Shown here: piece after piece, positions 8,780 through 16,741 of the stretch
How the letters are laid out: every line of letters starts with the position of its first letter
Position numbering within the stretch: the first letter of the stretch is position 1
Assembly: GCA_018896025.1 (NCBI GenBank)
Contig: JAHIND010000031.1
Coordinates: 1 to 64,000, forward strand
Direction: 5' to 3'
DNA from: Pseudomonadota bacterium
GTDB lineage: Bacteria > Desulfobacterota > Desulfarculia > Desulfarculales > Desulfarculaceae
DNA length: 64,000 nt
Program-made: the position numbers and the translations under genes
The notes under the pieces: generated by a model
Told to the model about the DNA's origin: nothing
Seen by the model: the letters and a program-made list of their open reading frames with translations, nothing else
Database searches by the model: none

Positions 8780-8796
8780 TTGGCCCGGCCTTTGCT
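8780..8796 (+). promoter_or_regulatory. Sigma-54 promoter of pspABC
   Basis: TTGGCCCGGCCTTTGCT has GG and GC dinucleotides at the exact -24/-12 spacing, with an expected start near 8807. It faces pspA and lies between pspA and pspF. The AT-rich sequence at 8650-8770 upstream would hold the PspF binding sites. Confidence 0.85.
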
Positions 8797-8848
8797 TTAT
8801 GGCAGGGCAACTATTCGCCAAACAAACAGCCCTTGACGGAGGTGGACC

Positions 8849-9532
8849 ATGGGCGTTTTCAACCGGATGCGTGATATCATAAGTTCAAACATCAACGCCA
8901 TGCTGGACCGAGCCGAGGACCCCCAGAAGCTCATCCGGCTGATGATCGTGGAGATGGAAGACACCCTGGCCGAGGTCAAGGCGGCCTGCGCCGGGGCCAT
9001 GGCCCAGCGGGCCAGGATGCAGCGCGAGGCGGAGGCCATTTCCCAGCGGGTGTCCGCTTGGAGCGGCAAGGCCCAGTTGGCCGTGGACAAGGGCCGCGAG
9101 GACCTGGCCCGGGAGGCGCTCCGGGCCCGGCGGGAGTTCCGCGCCAGGGAGGACGAGCTGGACCAGGAGCTGGCCGCCCAGCAGGCCCTGGTGGAGCAGT
9201 ACCACGCGGACATCGCCCAGCTGGAGCAAAAGCTGGCCTCGGTGCGCGAGAAGCAGCGCCTCCTGGTGGAGCGCCACAAGCTGGCCAAGCACAGCAAGAA
9301 GGCCCGGGGCAACGCGGCCAGGGCCGAGTCGGCCGAGGTGATCATGCGCTTCGAGCAGTTCGAAAACCGGGTGGAGCGCCTGGAGGCCGAGGCTGAATTG
9401 GCCGGCATGAGCCGCCGCCCCGACCTGGAGCAGGAGTTCGACCGCCTGGCCGGAGACGACGAAATAGAGGCCGAACTCCAGGCCCTCAAGGGGGCCAAGC
9501 AGGCGACCACCCCCACCACGGAGCAGGGCTAG
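8849..9532 (+). CDS. pspA: Phage shock protein A
   Basis: This 227-residue protein is almost entirely coiled coil and begins MGVFNRMRDIISSNINAMLDRAEDPQKL, the PspA/Vipp1 amphipathic start that binds stressed membrane. PspA-family proteins are ESCRT-III relatives that assemble on damaged inner membrane, and in proteobacteria they also inhibit PspF. The ribosome binding site GGAGGTG lies 4 bp before the ATG. It is first in pspABC, downstream of a sigma-54 promoter. Confidence 0.95.
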   Translation: MGVFNRMRDIISSNINAMLDRAEDPQKLIRLMIVEMEDTLAEVKAACAGAMAQRARMQREAEAISQRVSAWSGKAQLAVDKGREDLAREALRARREFRAREDELDQELAAQQALVEQYHADIAQLEQKLASVREKQRLLVERHKLAKHSKKARGNAARAESAEVIMRFEQFENRVERLEAEAELAGMSRRPDLEQEFDRLAGDDEIEAELQALKGAKQATTPTTEQG

Positions 9533-9554
9533 TCCCCGCCCTTAAGGAGCGACC

Positions 9555-9806
9555 GTGACCGGAGTTATCGGTGCCATCTTCGGTTTCATTCTTTTGGCCC
9601 TGGCCCTGTTGGGCGGGTTGGTGGTGACTATCGTGCGCATAATCAAGGGACCAGGCGGGCAGAAGGCCGCCCAGGCCGACGAGGAAGAGGCCCGCTTGAT
9701 CCAGGACCTGCACAAGAGCCTTCAGCGCATGGACCAGCGCATAGACGCCTTGGAGACCATACTCTTGGAAAAAGAAATGAAGGAGCCCCGGCATGAAGAT
9801 ATTTAG
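9555..9806 (+). CDS. pspB: Phage shock protein B-like membrane protein
   Basis: An 83-residue protein with one N-terminal membrane segment (residues about 4-27) followed by a charged, heptad-like tail (LIQDLHKSLQRMDQRIDALE). This matches PspB in size and topology and in position between pspA and pspC. PspB and PspC act together at the inner membrane to relieve PspA inhibition of PspF. The start is GTG, with AAGGAGC just upstream. It overlaps pspC by 14 bp, indicating coupled translation. Confidence 0.85.
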   Translation: MTGVIGAIFGFILLALALLGGLVVTIVRIIKGPGGQKAAQADEEEARLIQDLHKSLQRMDQRIDALETILLEKEMKEPRHEDI

Positions 9807-10182
9807 CAAATTCGGCCGACGCGGCCTTTACCGCTCACGGCGGGGCGTCCTGTTGGGGGTCTGCCGGGGGATGGCGGAATACTTCGACTTCTCGGTGATC
9901 TGGGTGCGCATCCTCACCGTGATCGCCTTTATCTTCACCGGCTTCTGGCCGGTGGGCGTGCTCTACATCGTCATGGCCCTGGTCATGAAACCGGCCCCGG
10001 CGGTCGCCCCCCAGACCGAGGACGAGGAAGAGTTCTATCACTCCTACGCCGACAGCCGCAAGATGGCCCTGGGCCGTCTGAAACGCACCTACGACACCCT
10101 GGAGCGGCGTCTGCGCCGTTTGGAAGACGTGGTCACCTCCCGGGATTTCGACTGGGACCAGAGGGCCAACGGCCGCTCCTGA
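9793..10182 (+). CDS. pspC: Phage shock protein C (PspC domain)
   Basis: The 129-residue protein has an N-terminal PspC domain: GLYRSRRGVLLGVCRGMAEYF followed by a membrane segment (IWVRILTVIAFIFTGFWPVG, continuing to about residue 62). The C-terminal half is a charged helix with leucine spacing suited to coiled-coil contact (RLKRTYDTLERRLRRLEDVV). It is the last gene of the psp operon; the next gene is convergent, 12 bp away. PspC is the usual inner-membrane stress sensor partner of PspB. Confidence 0.92.
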   Translation: MKIFSKFGRRGLYRSRRGVLLGVCRGMAEYFDFSVIWVRILTVIAFIFTGFWPVGVLYIVMALVMKPAPAVAPQTEDEEEFYHSYADSRKMALGRLKRTYDTLERRLRRLEDVVTSRDFDWDQRANGRS

Positions 10183-10194
10183 TCCCCTCCCGCC

Positions 10195-13100
10195 TCAGGC
10201 GCTCTCATCCTGGACCGGCTCCCTCGGGGGCCGGTCTATTATTTGGCGCACCGTGCGCAGCAGCGAGTCCAGGCGGTAGGGCTTGGTGATGAAGCCGCAG
10301 GCTCCGGCGGCGAGCATTTCGCTACGCTTGTCGCTGCCCGCGTAGCCGGTGGCCACGATCACCTTGACCTCCGGGGCCTGCCCCAGCAACATATCCAGGC
10401 AGCGGTCCCCGCCCATGCCCGGCATGCCCAGGTCCAGGATAACCAGGTCCACCTTGTCCGGCCCCTGGCCGAACAGCTCCAGGGCCCCTTCCCCGCTGTC
10501 GGCGGTCAACACACTGTAGCCGTGCTGCTCCAGCACGTCGCGCACCACCTCCAAAATGGCCTCCTCGTCGTCCACCAGCATGATGGTCTCGCGGCCGCCC
10601 TTCACCGGCCCGGCGTCAGGGGCCTGGGGTGCCATTACCGCGGCCTTTCCTTCCCTGGCGGGTAGGTAGATGGTGAAGGTGGTGCCCTCGCCCGGCGCGC
10701 TTTCGCAGGAGATGTAGCCGCCGTGGTTCTCCACGATGCCGTAGACCGTGAACAGGCCCAGGCCGGTGCCCGCCCCCACCTCCTTGGTGGTGTAGAAGGG
10801 CTCGAACACGTGGCTCACCGTCTCCTTGTCCATGCCCTGGCCCTGGTCCCTCACCTCCAGGCACACGTAGGGGCCGGGCTCAAGGCCGGGGTGGGTGCGG
10901 CAGAACTCAGCGTCCAGTTCCACGTCGCTGGTGGCGATGGTGAGCACCCCACCTTGGGGCATGGCGTCCCGGGCGTTGGTGACCAGGTTCATCAAGACCT
11001 GCTCCAACTGGTTGGGGTCGCCGCTGATGGCCATCAGCTCCGGGGCCAGGTCCACCTCGATCATGATCATCTTGGGTATGGTGCGCTCCAGGATGCGTAT
11101 GGCCTGGGCCACCTCCCGGTTCAGGTCCACCGGCCTCAGCTCGGCCTCGGCCTTGCGCCCGAAGGTTAGCAAGCGGCGCACCAACTCGGCCGCCCGGCCC
11201 ACCGCCGCGTCCACCTCGTTCAGGTACTTGCGGCTGACCGGATCGGCCTGGGGCTTTTGGGCCAACAGCTGCACATAGCCGCTGACCCCTTGCAGGATGT
11301 TGTTGAAGTCGTGGGCGATGCCGCTGGCCAGGTTGCCCACCGCCTCCATCTTCTGGGCCTGGATCAGGCGCTCCTGCAGCTCCTTGAGCTCCTGCTCGGC
11401 CTCCAGGCGCTGGGTGATCTCGCGGCCCGAGCCGCTGACATAGGGCACCCCGTCCTTGGCCACCAACAGGTTGCGGTAGTCCACGATATGCCGGGAGCCG
11501 TCCTTGGCCACCAGGATGGCCGTGCCCTCGGACTGGCCGTGCTGGCGCAACTGGTGCAGGTATTGGGTGCCAAAGGCCTGGCGGGCCTTGTTGGTCAAGA
11601 AGTCGCTCATGGGCCGGCCCAAAAGCTCCTCGCGGCTGTAGCCCAACAGGCGCACCACCGCCTGGTTCACCGAAAGCAGGCGGCCCTTCTCGTCGTGGGT
11701 GTAGATGAGGTCGCTGATGCTGTCGAACAAATGGCGGAAGCGCTCCTCGGACTCCTGCAAGGCGGCCTGGGCCTTTTTGCGCTCCGCGTTGGTGAGCGCC
11801 TGGGCCACCTGATCGGCCACGCCGCCCACGAAGGCCAGCTCGTCCTCGCTCCAGGAGTGGGCCCCGCTGGTGTGCTCCAGGCACACCATGCCCACCATGC
11901 GGCCCCTGAGGCGCACCGCCGAGCCCAGCAGGGCCCCCACGTCGTTGGGCTCCAGGTAGAAGAAGCGCAGTTCCGCGACCCTGGCGTCCAGGTACACGTC
12001 GCTGGCGTCCACCGCCCGCTCGGCCTCCAGGGCGGTGATGAAGTTAGGGCACTCGCCCACCGGCAGTTCTTCGCCGTTTTGGTGCTGGGTCGACTCGGCG
12101 TCGTACAGGTCGCTGACCACCAGGCTGGTGTGGTGCGGGTTAAACAGCCATATGGCCGCGCGGTCCACCTCCATGGCCTGGGCGCACAGCTCGTTGATGC
12201 GCCGGGCCGCGCCCTGGAAGTCGCCCTCCACCAGGGAAGGCGTACTGGCCACCTCCACGATGGCCGCCTGCTGGCGCTCCACCCGGTTCAGGCGCTCGCT
12301 GCGCTCCTCCTCGGCCTTCTTGCGCTCGGTGATGTCGCGGAAGAACACCTGCAGGGCGGGCCGCCCCTCCCAGTCCACCACTCGGGTGGCCAGCTCCATC
12401 CACTTGAGGCGGCCGTCCTTGGTGAAGATGCGGTAGGGCAAAACCTCGGAATGGCTCTGGCCGGAGATGCGCCGCTCGTAGGCCTCCATGAGAGTGCTGA
12501 TGTCCTCGGGGTGCACGAACATCTCCGGCTCGTGGCCCACCACCTCTTCGGGCTCCCAGCCCAGCACGTCCCTGACCGCCGAGTTGGCGAACACGCACAC
12601 CCGGTCCTGGAGCACCGCGATAAGCTCGGTGGCCTGCTCTACCAGGTTGCGGTAGCGGGCCTCGGAGTGCTGCAAACGGCTTTGCACGGATTTGAGGTGG
12701 GTGAGATCGCTGGCCACCAACAGCACCCCCCGGGAGGGGTCGCCCCGCTCCACCGGAGAGCTGCTGATCAGCACCGGCACCTGCTCCTGGCGGCTGTCGG
12801 TGATGACCACCTCCTCGCCTTGCACCCGCCCGGCGTTGAGCTCGTCCAGAAAAAGGCGCGCGGCCCTGGGTCCCACCAAAAAGGGCCGGAACAACTCCTT
12901 CACCTTGAGGCCGTAGAGGGCCACGGGATGGTGGTAGCCCAGCAGGGTGGCCATGGTGGGGTTGGCCCAGGCGATGCGCTGGGCCTGCAGATGGGCCAGG
13001 CCCACGGGCACCGCCTGCACCGTGGCCTGGTACAGGGTGCGCGGGCTCACCACCTTGCCGTAGCGGCTGGCTCCCAAGTAGATGGCCACGGCGATGGGCA

Positions 13101-13728
13101 ACATGGCCAGGTTGGCCATGGCGGGCAGGCGCGACCCCTCCATGGCCATGAGCCCCTGGGCCAATCCCTGGCAGAGCATGGTCACCACGGCGCCCGCCAC
13201 CAACAGCCATTTTTCCGCCTTGGCGTCCGGGTCGCTCTCTTGCCGGGCGTCGCGGATCAAACGGAAAATCAGGACCACCACCAGGATCAGGTTGTAGGCC
13301 AAAAACGACTGGAACCAGAGGTTGAAATGGCTGGCCCCATAGGGCACGCCGTACAGGCGCACCCCGATCCACTGGGGCTCAATGAGGGCGGCCAGGTAAA
13401 AGCACAGGGGCAGGCCGTATAGCCACGCCCGGTCGCGCCAGCTCACCGGCCGGATGAGCACCAGGATCACCTCGCCGATGAAGCCGATGGGCAGCAGGAA
13501 CAGGAAGCTCAGCCAGCGGTAAAGCTGGAACACCGTGGCTGGCGGGAAGGTGACCGCCGAAAAGCTGATGAATACATCGAAAAAGGCCCAGGCCACCGAC
13601 CAGATCAGCCAGCGCTGGATGGTGCCGGTGCGGGGGTTTTCCGGGGCGTGGCGTCCCAGGTAGATGATCAGGGCAAGGCCGTAGCCCATGGTGAAGGCGA
13701 GGTTGCCCAGATAGTAGGTTTCGAACAT
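10195..13728 (-). CDS. Hybrid histidine kinase with 7-TM sensor, PAS, GAF and receiver domains
   Basis: This 1177-residue protein has about seven membrane helices in residues 1-225, resembling the histidine-kinase N-terminal 7-TM region. PAS domains follow (about 230-340 and 355-470, the latter ending in FFRDITERKKAEE), then a GAF domain (about 490-640), another PAS (about 660-770), a HisKA domain with H806 in GIAHDFNNIL, and an ATPase domain (NLVTNARDAM, DQGQGMD, GTGLGL). A C-terminal receiver has phospho-acceptor D1099 (ILDLGMPGMGG) and conserved Lys in FITKPY. It probably signals through an unlinked phosphotransferase or response regulator. It is monocistronic, convergent with psp; no partner regulator is adjacent. 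Confidence 0.9.
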   Translation of the reverse strand: MFETYYLGNLAFTMGYGLALIIYLGRHAPENPRTGTIQRWLIWSVAWAFFDVFISFSAVTFPPATVFQLYRWLSFLFLLPIGFIGEVILVLIRPVSWRDRAWLYGLPLCFYLAALIEPQWIGVRLYGVPYGASHFNLWFQSFLAYNLILVVVLIFRLIRDARQESDPDAKAEKWLLVAGAVVTMLCQGLAQGLMAMEGSRLPAMANLAMLPIAVAIYLGASRYGKVVSPRTLYQATVQAVPVGLAHLQAQRIAWANPTMATLLGYHHPVALYGLKVKELFRPFLVGPRAARLFLDELNAGRVQGEEVVITDSRQEQVPVLISSSPVERGDPSRGVLLVASDLTHLKSVQSRLQHSEARYRNLVEQATELIAVLQDRVCVFANSAVRDVLGWEPEEVVGHEPEMFVHPEDISTLMEAYERRISGQSHSEVLPYRIFTKDGRLKWMELATRVVDWEGRPALQVFFRDITERKKAEEERSERLNRVERQQAAIVEVASTPSLVEGDFQGAARRINELCAQAMEVDRAAIWLFNPHHTSLVVSDLYDAESTQHQNGEELPVGECPNFITALEAERAVDASDVYLDARVAELRFFYLEPNDVGALLGSAVRLRGRMVGMVCLEHTSGAHSWSEDELAFVGGVADQVAQALTNAERKKAQAALQESEERFRHLFDSISDLIYTHDEKGRLLSVNQAVVRLLGYSREELLGRPMSDFLTNKARQAFGTQYLHQLRQHGQSEGTAILVAKDGSRHIVDYRNLLVAKDGVPYVSGSGREITQRLEAEQELKELQERLIQAQKMEAVGNLASGIAHDFNNILQGVSGYVQLLAQKPQADPVSRKYLNEVDAAVGRAAELVRRLLTFGRKAEAELRPVDLNREVAQAIRILERTIPKMIMIEVDLAPELMAISGDPNQLEQVLMNLVTNARDAMPQGGVLTIATSDVELDAEFCRTHPGLEPGPYVCLEVRDQGQGMDKETVSHVFEPFYTTKEVGAGTGLGLFTVYGIVENHGGYISCESAPGEGTTFTIYLPAREGKAAVMAPQAPDAGPVKGGRETIMLVDDEEAILEVVRDVLEQHGYSVLTADSGEGALELFGQGPDKVDLVILDLGMPGMGGDRCLDMLLGQAPEVKVIVATGYAGSDKRSEMLAAGACGFITKPYRLDSLLRTVRQIIDRPPREPVQDESA

Positions 13729-13935
13729 CGGCTATCCCGTGCAGGCGGGTGTTACCGGAAACCCGGGCGAGGCTGGCTCCCTGGAGGGGAACGGACCGTT
13801 TCGTGCCAAATCTTCACCGCGGGACAGGCTAGAATTTCGCCAAGATATTAGCAGGAACCCATTCGAGGGTAAAGCCGCATGGCTGGGCAAATCGCTCTCC
13901 AGGATAAAATGGGTCGACCTCTTGGCCCGGGGCGT

Positions 13936-13961
13936 AAAAACAAGGGGCGCCGGGGCCTTGT
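13936..13961 (-). terminator. Intrinsic terminator of iorAB
   Basis: On the minus strand ACAAGG...CCTTGT (13956-13961 with 13940-13945) forms a GC-looped hairpin followed by five T residues, 43 bp past the iorB stop. The rest of the 13729-14003 gap shows no convincing gene. Confidence 0.6.
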
Positions 13962-14003
13962 CCGGCCCATGGCACCCCCCCACGACTGTGGTCCCCGCTA
14001 TGC

Positions 14004-14570
14004 TCAAACCTGGGCCGCGGCCTCTGCCCCCAGGCTAAGCAGCTTTTGGTTGGCCTGGGCCCTGGCCTGGGGCTGGCCATCGCATATGGCCCGCTCCAAC
14101 TCTTCGAGTTTCACCGGCAGGGCTCCCACCGCCGCCGCCGCGCCCAAGAGCACCACGTTGGCCCCCTTGGCCGTGCCCGCCCGCCCGGCCAGCTCCGTGG
14201 CCGGCACGGTGAGCACCTGGGCCCCGAAGGAGGCCAGGGCCTTGCGGGCCTTGGGCGAGAGAAACTCCAGGTCCGGGGCGTTAACCACCAAGTGCCCCTT
14301 GGGGGCCAGGTAGGTCAGGTTGCGCACCGCCTCGCCGGGGTCCAGGGCCAGGAGCAGGTCGGCCTGGCCGAAGCTGACCAGGGGCCCGCTGAAGGGACCG
14401 GCCTTGAGGTGGCTGACCACCGCGCCGCCCCGCTGGGCCATGCCGTGCACCTCGCTGATGAGGATGGCCCCCGCCACCGGCTCCACCGCCGAGGCCAAGG
14501 CCCGGCTCACGAACAGCACCCCCTGGCCGCCCACACCGGCCACCACCGCCTGCCATTTGAGCCGGCTCAT
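14004..14570 (-). CDS. iorB: Indolepyruvate:ferredoxin oxidoreductase, beta subunit
   Basis: The ATG at 14570 gives 188 residues and overlaps the iorA stop as ATGA. The protein begins MSRLKWQAVVAGVGGQGVLF, the typical opening of the gamma-type domain of 2-oxoacid:ferredoxin oxidoreductases (GVGGQG), and contains SEVHGMAQRGGAVVSHLK. With IorA it decarboxylates aryl pyruvates, such as indolepyruvate and phenylpyruvate from aromatic amino acid transamination, to aryl-acetyl-CoA with reduction of ferredoxin. It is the last gene of the block, followed by a terminator. Confidence 0.92.
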   Translation of the reverse strand: MSRLKWQAVVAGVGGQGVLFVSRALASAVEPVAGAILISEVHGMAQRGGAVVSHLKAGPFSGPLVSFGQADLLLALDPGEAVRNLTYLAPKGHLVVNAPDLEFLSPKARKALASFGAQVLTVPATELAGRAGTAKGANVVLLGAAAAVGALPVKLEELERAICDGQPQARAQANQKLLSLGAEAAAQV

Positions 14571-16651
14571 TTGCTCTCCTCCAACGGGGCGATGGCTCCA
14601 TGGGCGCAGACCTCGGCGCACAGGCCGCAGTCCACGCACCAGCCCCGGTCGATGCTGATATATCCCTTGGCGTCCTTGGCCAGAGCGGGACAGGCGAACC
14701 AGGTGCTGCACAGCCCGCAGGCCACGCAGGCCCCGGCGGGCTCCAGCACCATGGTGCCAGTGGGACAGACCTCGGCGCACAGGCGGCAGCCGGTGCACTT
14801 AGCCTGGTCCACCTTGATCTTGCCCTTGCCGGTGCGGCTCAGGGCCCCCACCGGACACACCGCCACGCAACGGCCGCAGTCGGCGCAGGGGTTGTCCTTG
14901 GGCCTGAAGCTGGTGGTCACCGGCGCGGCCTGGCCCTTCACCGCCACCTTGCAGGGAACGGCCACCGCGTCCTTGGGGCGCTGGGCGGCGCAGGCGTGGC
15001 GGGCGATGATCACCGCCACCGAGCCCTCGGGGCCCTTGCACCAGCGCCAGGCCTTTTTCAGGGTCTTTTGCAGGTCTCCCATCTGGTAGGGGTCCAGCTC
15101 GGTGAGCCAGCGCACCCCGCAGCCCTCCACCAGCTTCTTGATGTCCACCGCCTGGCCGGGGTGGCCGTCGGCGGTAAGCCCGCTCTCGGGGGTGGGCTGC
15201 ATGCCGGTCATGGAGGTGGTTTCGTTGTCCAGGATCACCAGGACGAAGCGCGAGCCGTTGTACACCGCGTTGACCAGGCCGGTGATGCCCGAATGGAAAA
15301 AGGTGCTGTCGCCGATGGTGGCAACCACCGGGGTCTCATCCCCCGCCTGGTTCAGGCCGCGGCTCAGGGCGGAGGCAAAGGTCACCGCCGCGCCCATGTC
15401 GTGGCAGGTGTCCACCGCGCCCTGGTTCATGCCCAGGGTGTAACAGCCGATGTCGCTGGGGTAGACCCCGGTGGGCAACGCCCGGCGCAGGCTGTAGAAC
15501 ACCGCCCGGTGGGAGCAGCCGGGGCACAGATTGGGACGGCGCATGGGCGGCTGGTCGGGCACGGTGAGTATCTTGCCCCGAGGGCGGGGGGGCTTGAGCT
15601 TGGCCTCGGCCAGGGCCCGCTCCAGCACCTCGCCCAGCACCTCGGGGGTAAGCTCCCCGGCGCTGGGCACGTGGCCCGAGGCCCGTCCCCAGAGTTGGTC
15701 CCGCTGGGGAGCCAGAAGCTCCAGCACCGGCTCGGTCTCTTCCAAGACCAGCACGTTGCGGCAGCCCGCGATCAACTCGCTCACCGGCTGGGTGGGCAGG
15801 GGGTAAGGCGCGGCGGTCTGCAGGAAGGGCACCTTGCCCTCGCCCACCGGCAGGCCCAGTTCGGCCAACACGTCCCGGGCCAAGGCGGCGGACACGCCCG
15901 AGGCCAGGATGCCCAGGGGGGCCCGGGGCCGGAGAGGGGCGTGCCACTTGTTCAGGCTCTTGCTCTTGCTCAGGTAGTCCTGAATCTTGGCCAGCTTGGC
16001 GTTCAGGGCGTGATGCAAAGCCAAACGCATCTTGGGGATGGCCGCCCAGCGGAAGGGGTCGCGCTGGAATACCGGAGCGCGCCCCAGTTCCTTTGGCTCG
16101 CGCAGATTCAGGTTTTGCCTGCCGTGACAGACCCGGAGGGTGGGCCGGATCATCACCGGTATCTGGAAGCGTTCGCTAAGGGCGAAGGCCGGGCCCACCA
16201 GATCCCTGGCCATGGCCGGGCTGTCGGGGTCAAAGACCGGCAGCTTGGCGAAGTGGGCCAGCAGGCGGCTGTCCTGCTCGGTCTGGGAGGAGTGGGGGCC
16301 GGGGTCGTCGGCGCTGATCAAGATCATGCCCCCGATCACCCCGATGTAGGCCGCGCTCATCACCGGGTCCAGGGCCACGTTGAGTCCCACCATCTTCATG
16401 GCCACGGCCGAGCGTTGGCCGGTGTAGGCCGATGACAGGGCCACCTCCACCGCCACCTTCTCGTTGACCGACCACTCGCAATAGGGCGGATGCTTCATTT
16501 CGGCCCCGTAGTGGACCACCGAGGGCAATATCTCGCTGCTGGGAGTGCCGGGATAGGCGGTCATCACCGCCACCCCGTTCTCCACCAGACCCCGTCCCAG
16601 GGCCTGGTTGCCCATCAATATCTCTTTGCGCACTTTGGATTTGGAACTCAC
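14567..16651 (-). CDS. iorA: Indolepyruvate:ferredoxin oxidoreductase, alpha subunit
   Basis: About 694 residues from a GTG at 16651 that has GAGG 6 bp upstream; an ATG nine codons earlier has no such site. The N-terminal pyrimidine-binding region includes AYPGTPSSEIL and EWSVNEKVAVEVALSSAYTG. The thiamine-diphosphate domain includes CPGCSHRAVFYSLRR and IGDSTFFHSGITGLVNAVYN. The C terminus has four cysteine clusters: CADCGRCVAVCP, CTGCRLCAEVCP, CVACGLCSTWFACP and CVDCGLCAEVCA. That is two more than the two-cluster tail usually described for IorA. The enzyme converts aryl pyruvates plus CoA to aryl-acetyl-CoA. A hairpin after the cyclase gene suggests its own promoter. Confidence 0.92.
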   Translation of the reverse strand: MSSKSKVRKEILMGNQALGRGLVENGVAVMTAYPGTPSSEILPSVVHYGAEMKHPPYCEWSVNEKVAVEVALSSAYTGQRSAVAMKMVGLNVALDPVMSAAYIGVIGGMILISADDPGPHSSQTEQDSRLLAHFAKLPVFDPDSPAMARDLVGPAFALSERFQIPVMIRPTLRVCHGRQNLNLREPKELGRAPVFQRDPFRWAAIPKMRLALHHALNAKLAKIQDYLSKSKSLNKWHAPLRPRAPLGILASGVSAALARDVLAELGLPVGEGKVPFLQTAAPYPLPTQPVSELIAGCRNVLVLEETEPVLELLAPQRDQLWGRASGHVPSAGELTPEVLGEVLERALAEAKLKPPRPRGKILTVPDQPPMRRPNLCPGCSHRAVFYSLRRALPTGVYPSDIGCYTLGMNQGAVDTCHDMGAAVTFASALSRGLNQAGDETPVVATIGDSTFFHSGITGLVNAVYNGSRFVLVILDNETTSMTGMQPTPESGLTADGHPGQAVDIKKLVEGCGVRWLTELDPYQMGDLQKTLKKAWRWCKGPEGSVAVIIARHACAAQRPKDAVAVPCKVAVKGQAAPVTTSFRPKDNPCADCGRCVAVCPVGALSRTGKGKIKVDQAKCTGCRLCAEVCPTGTMVLEPAGACVACGLCSTWFACPALAKDAKGYISIDRGWCVDCGLCAEVCAHGAIAPLEESK

Positions 16652-16690
16652 GCGTATCCTCGCTGAGTGGTTTTGCATGCAAGGCCCATA

Positions 16691-16741
16691 AAATAACCCG
16701 GCGCGGGGCCGGGCGCAAGCGCCGGAGCCTGGGGGTTATTT
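16691..16741 (-). terminator. Hairpin between cyclase gene and iorA
   Basis: AAATAACCC (16691-16699) pairs perfectly with GGGTTATTT (16733-16741), with further GC-rich pairing inside. On the minus strand the stem includes the cyclase stop codon and ends in TTATTTTA, so it can terminate or attenuate cyclase transcripts before iorA. Confidence 0.5.

Noticed and set aside
13732..14007. 91-residue open frame in the gap between the hybrid kinase and iorB
   Set aside because: No family features and no convincing ribosome binding site; it runs across the iorB terminator.
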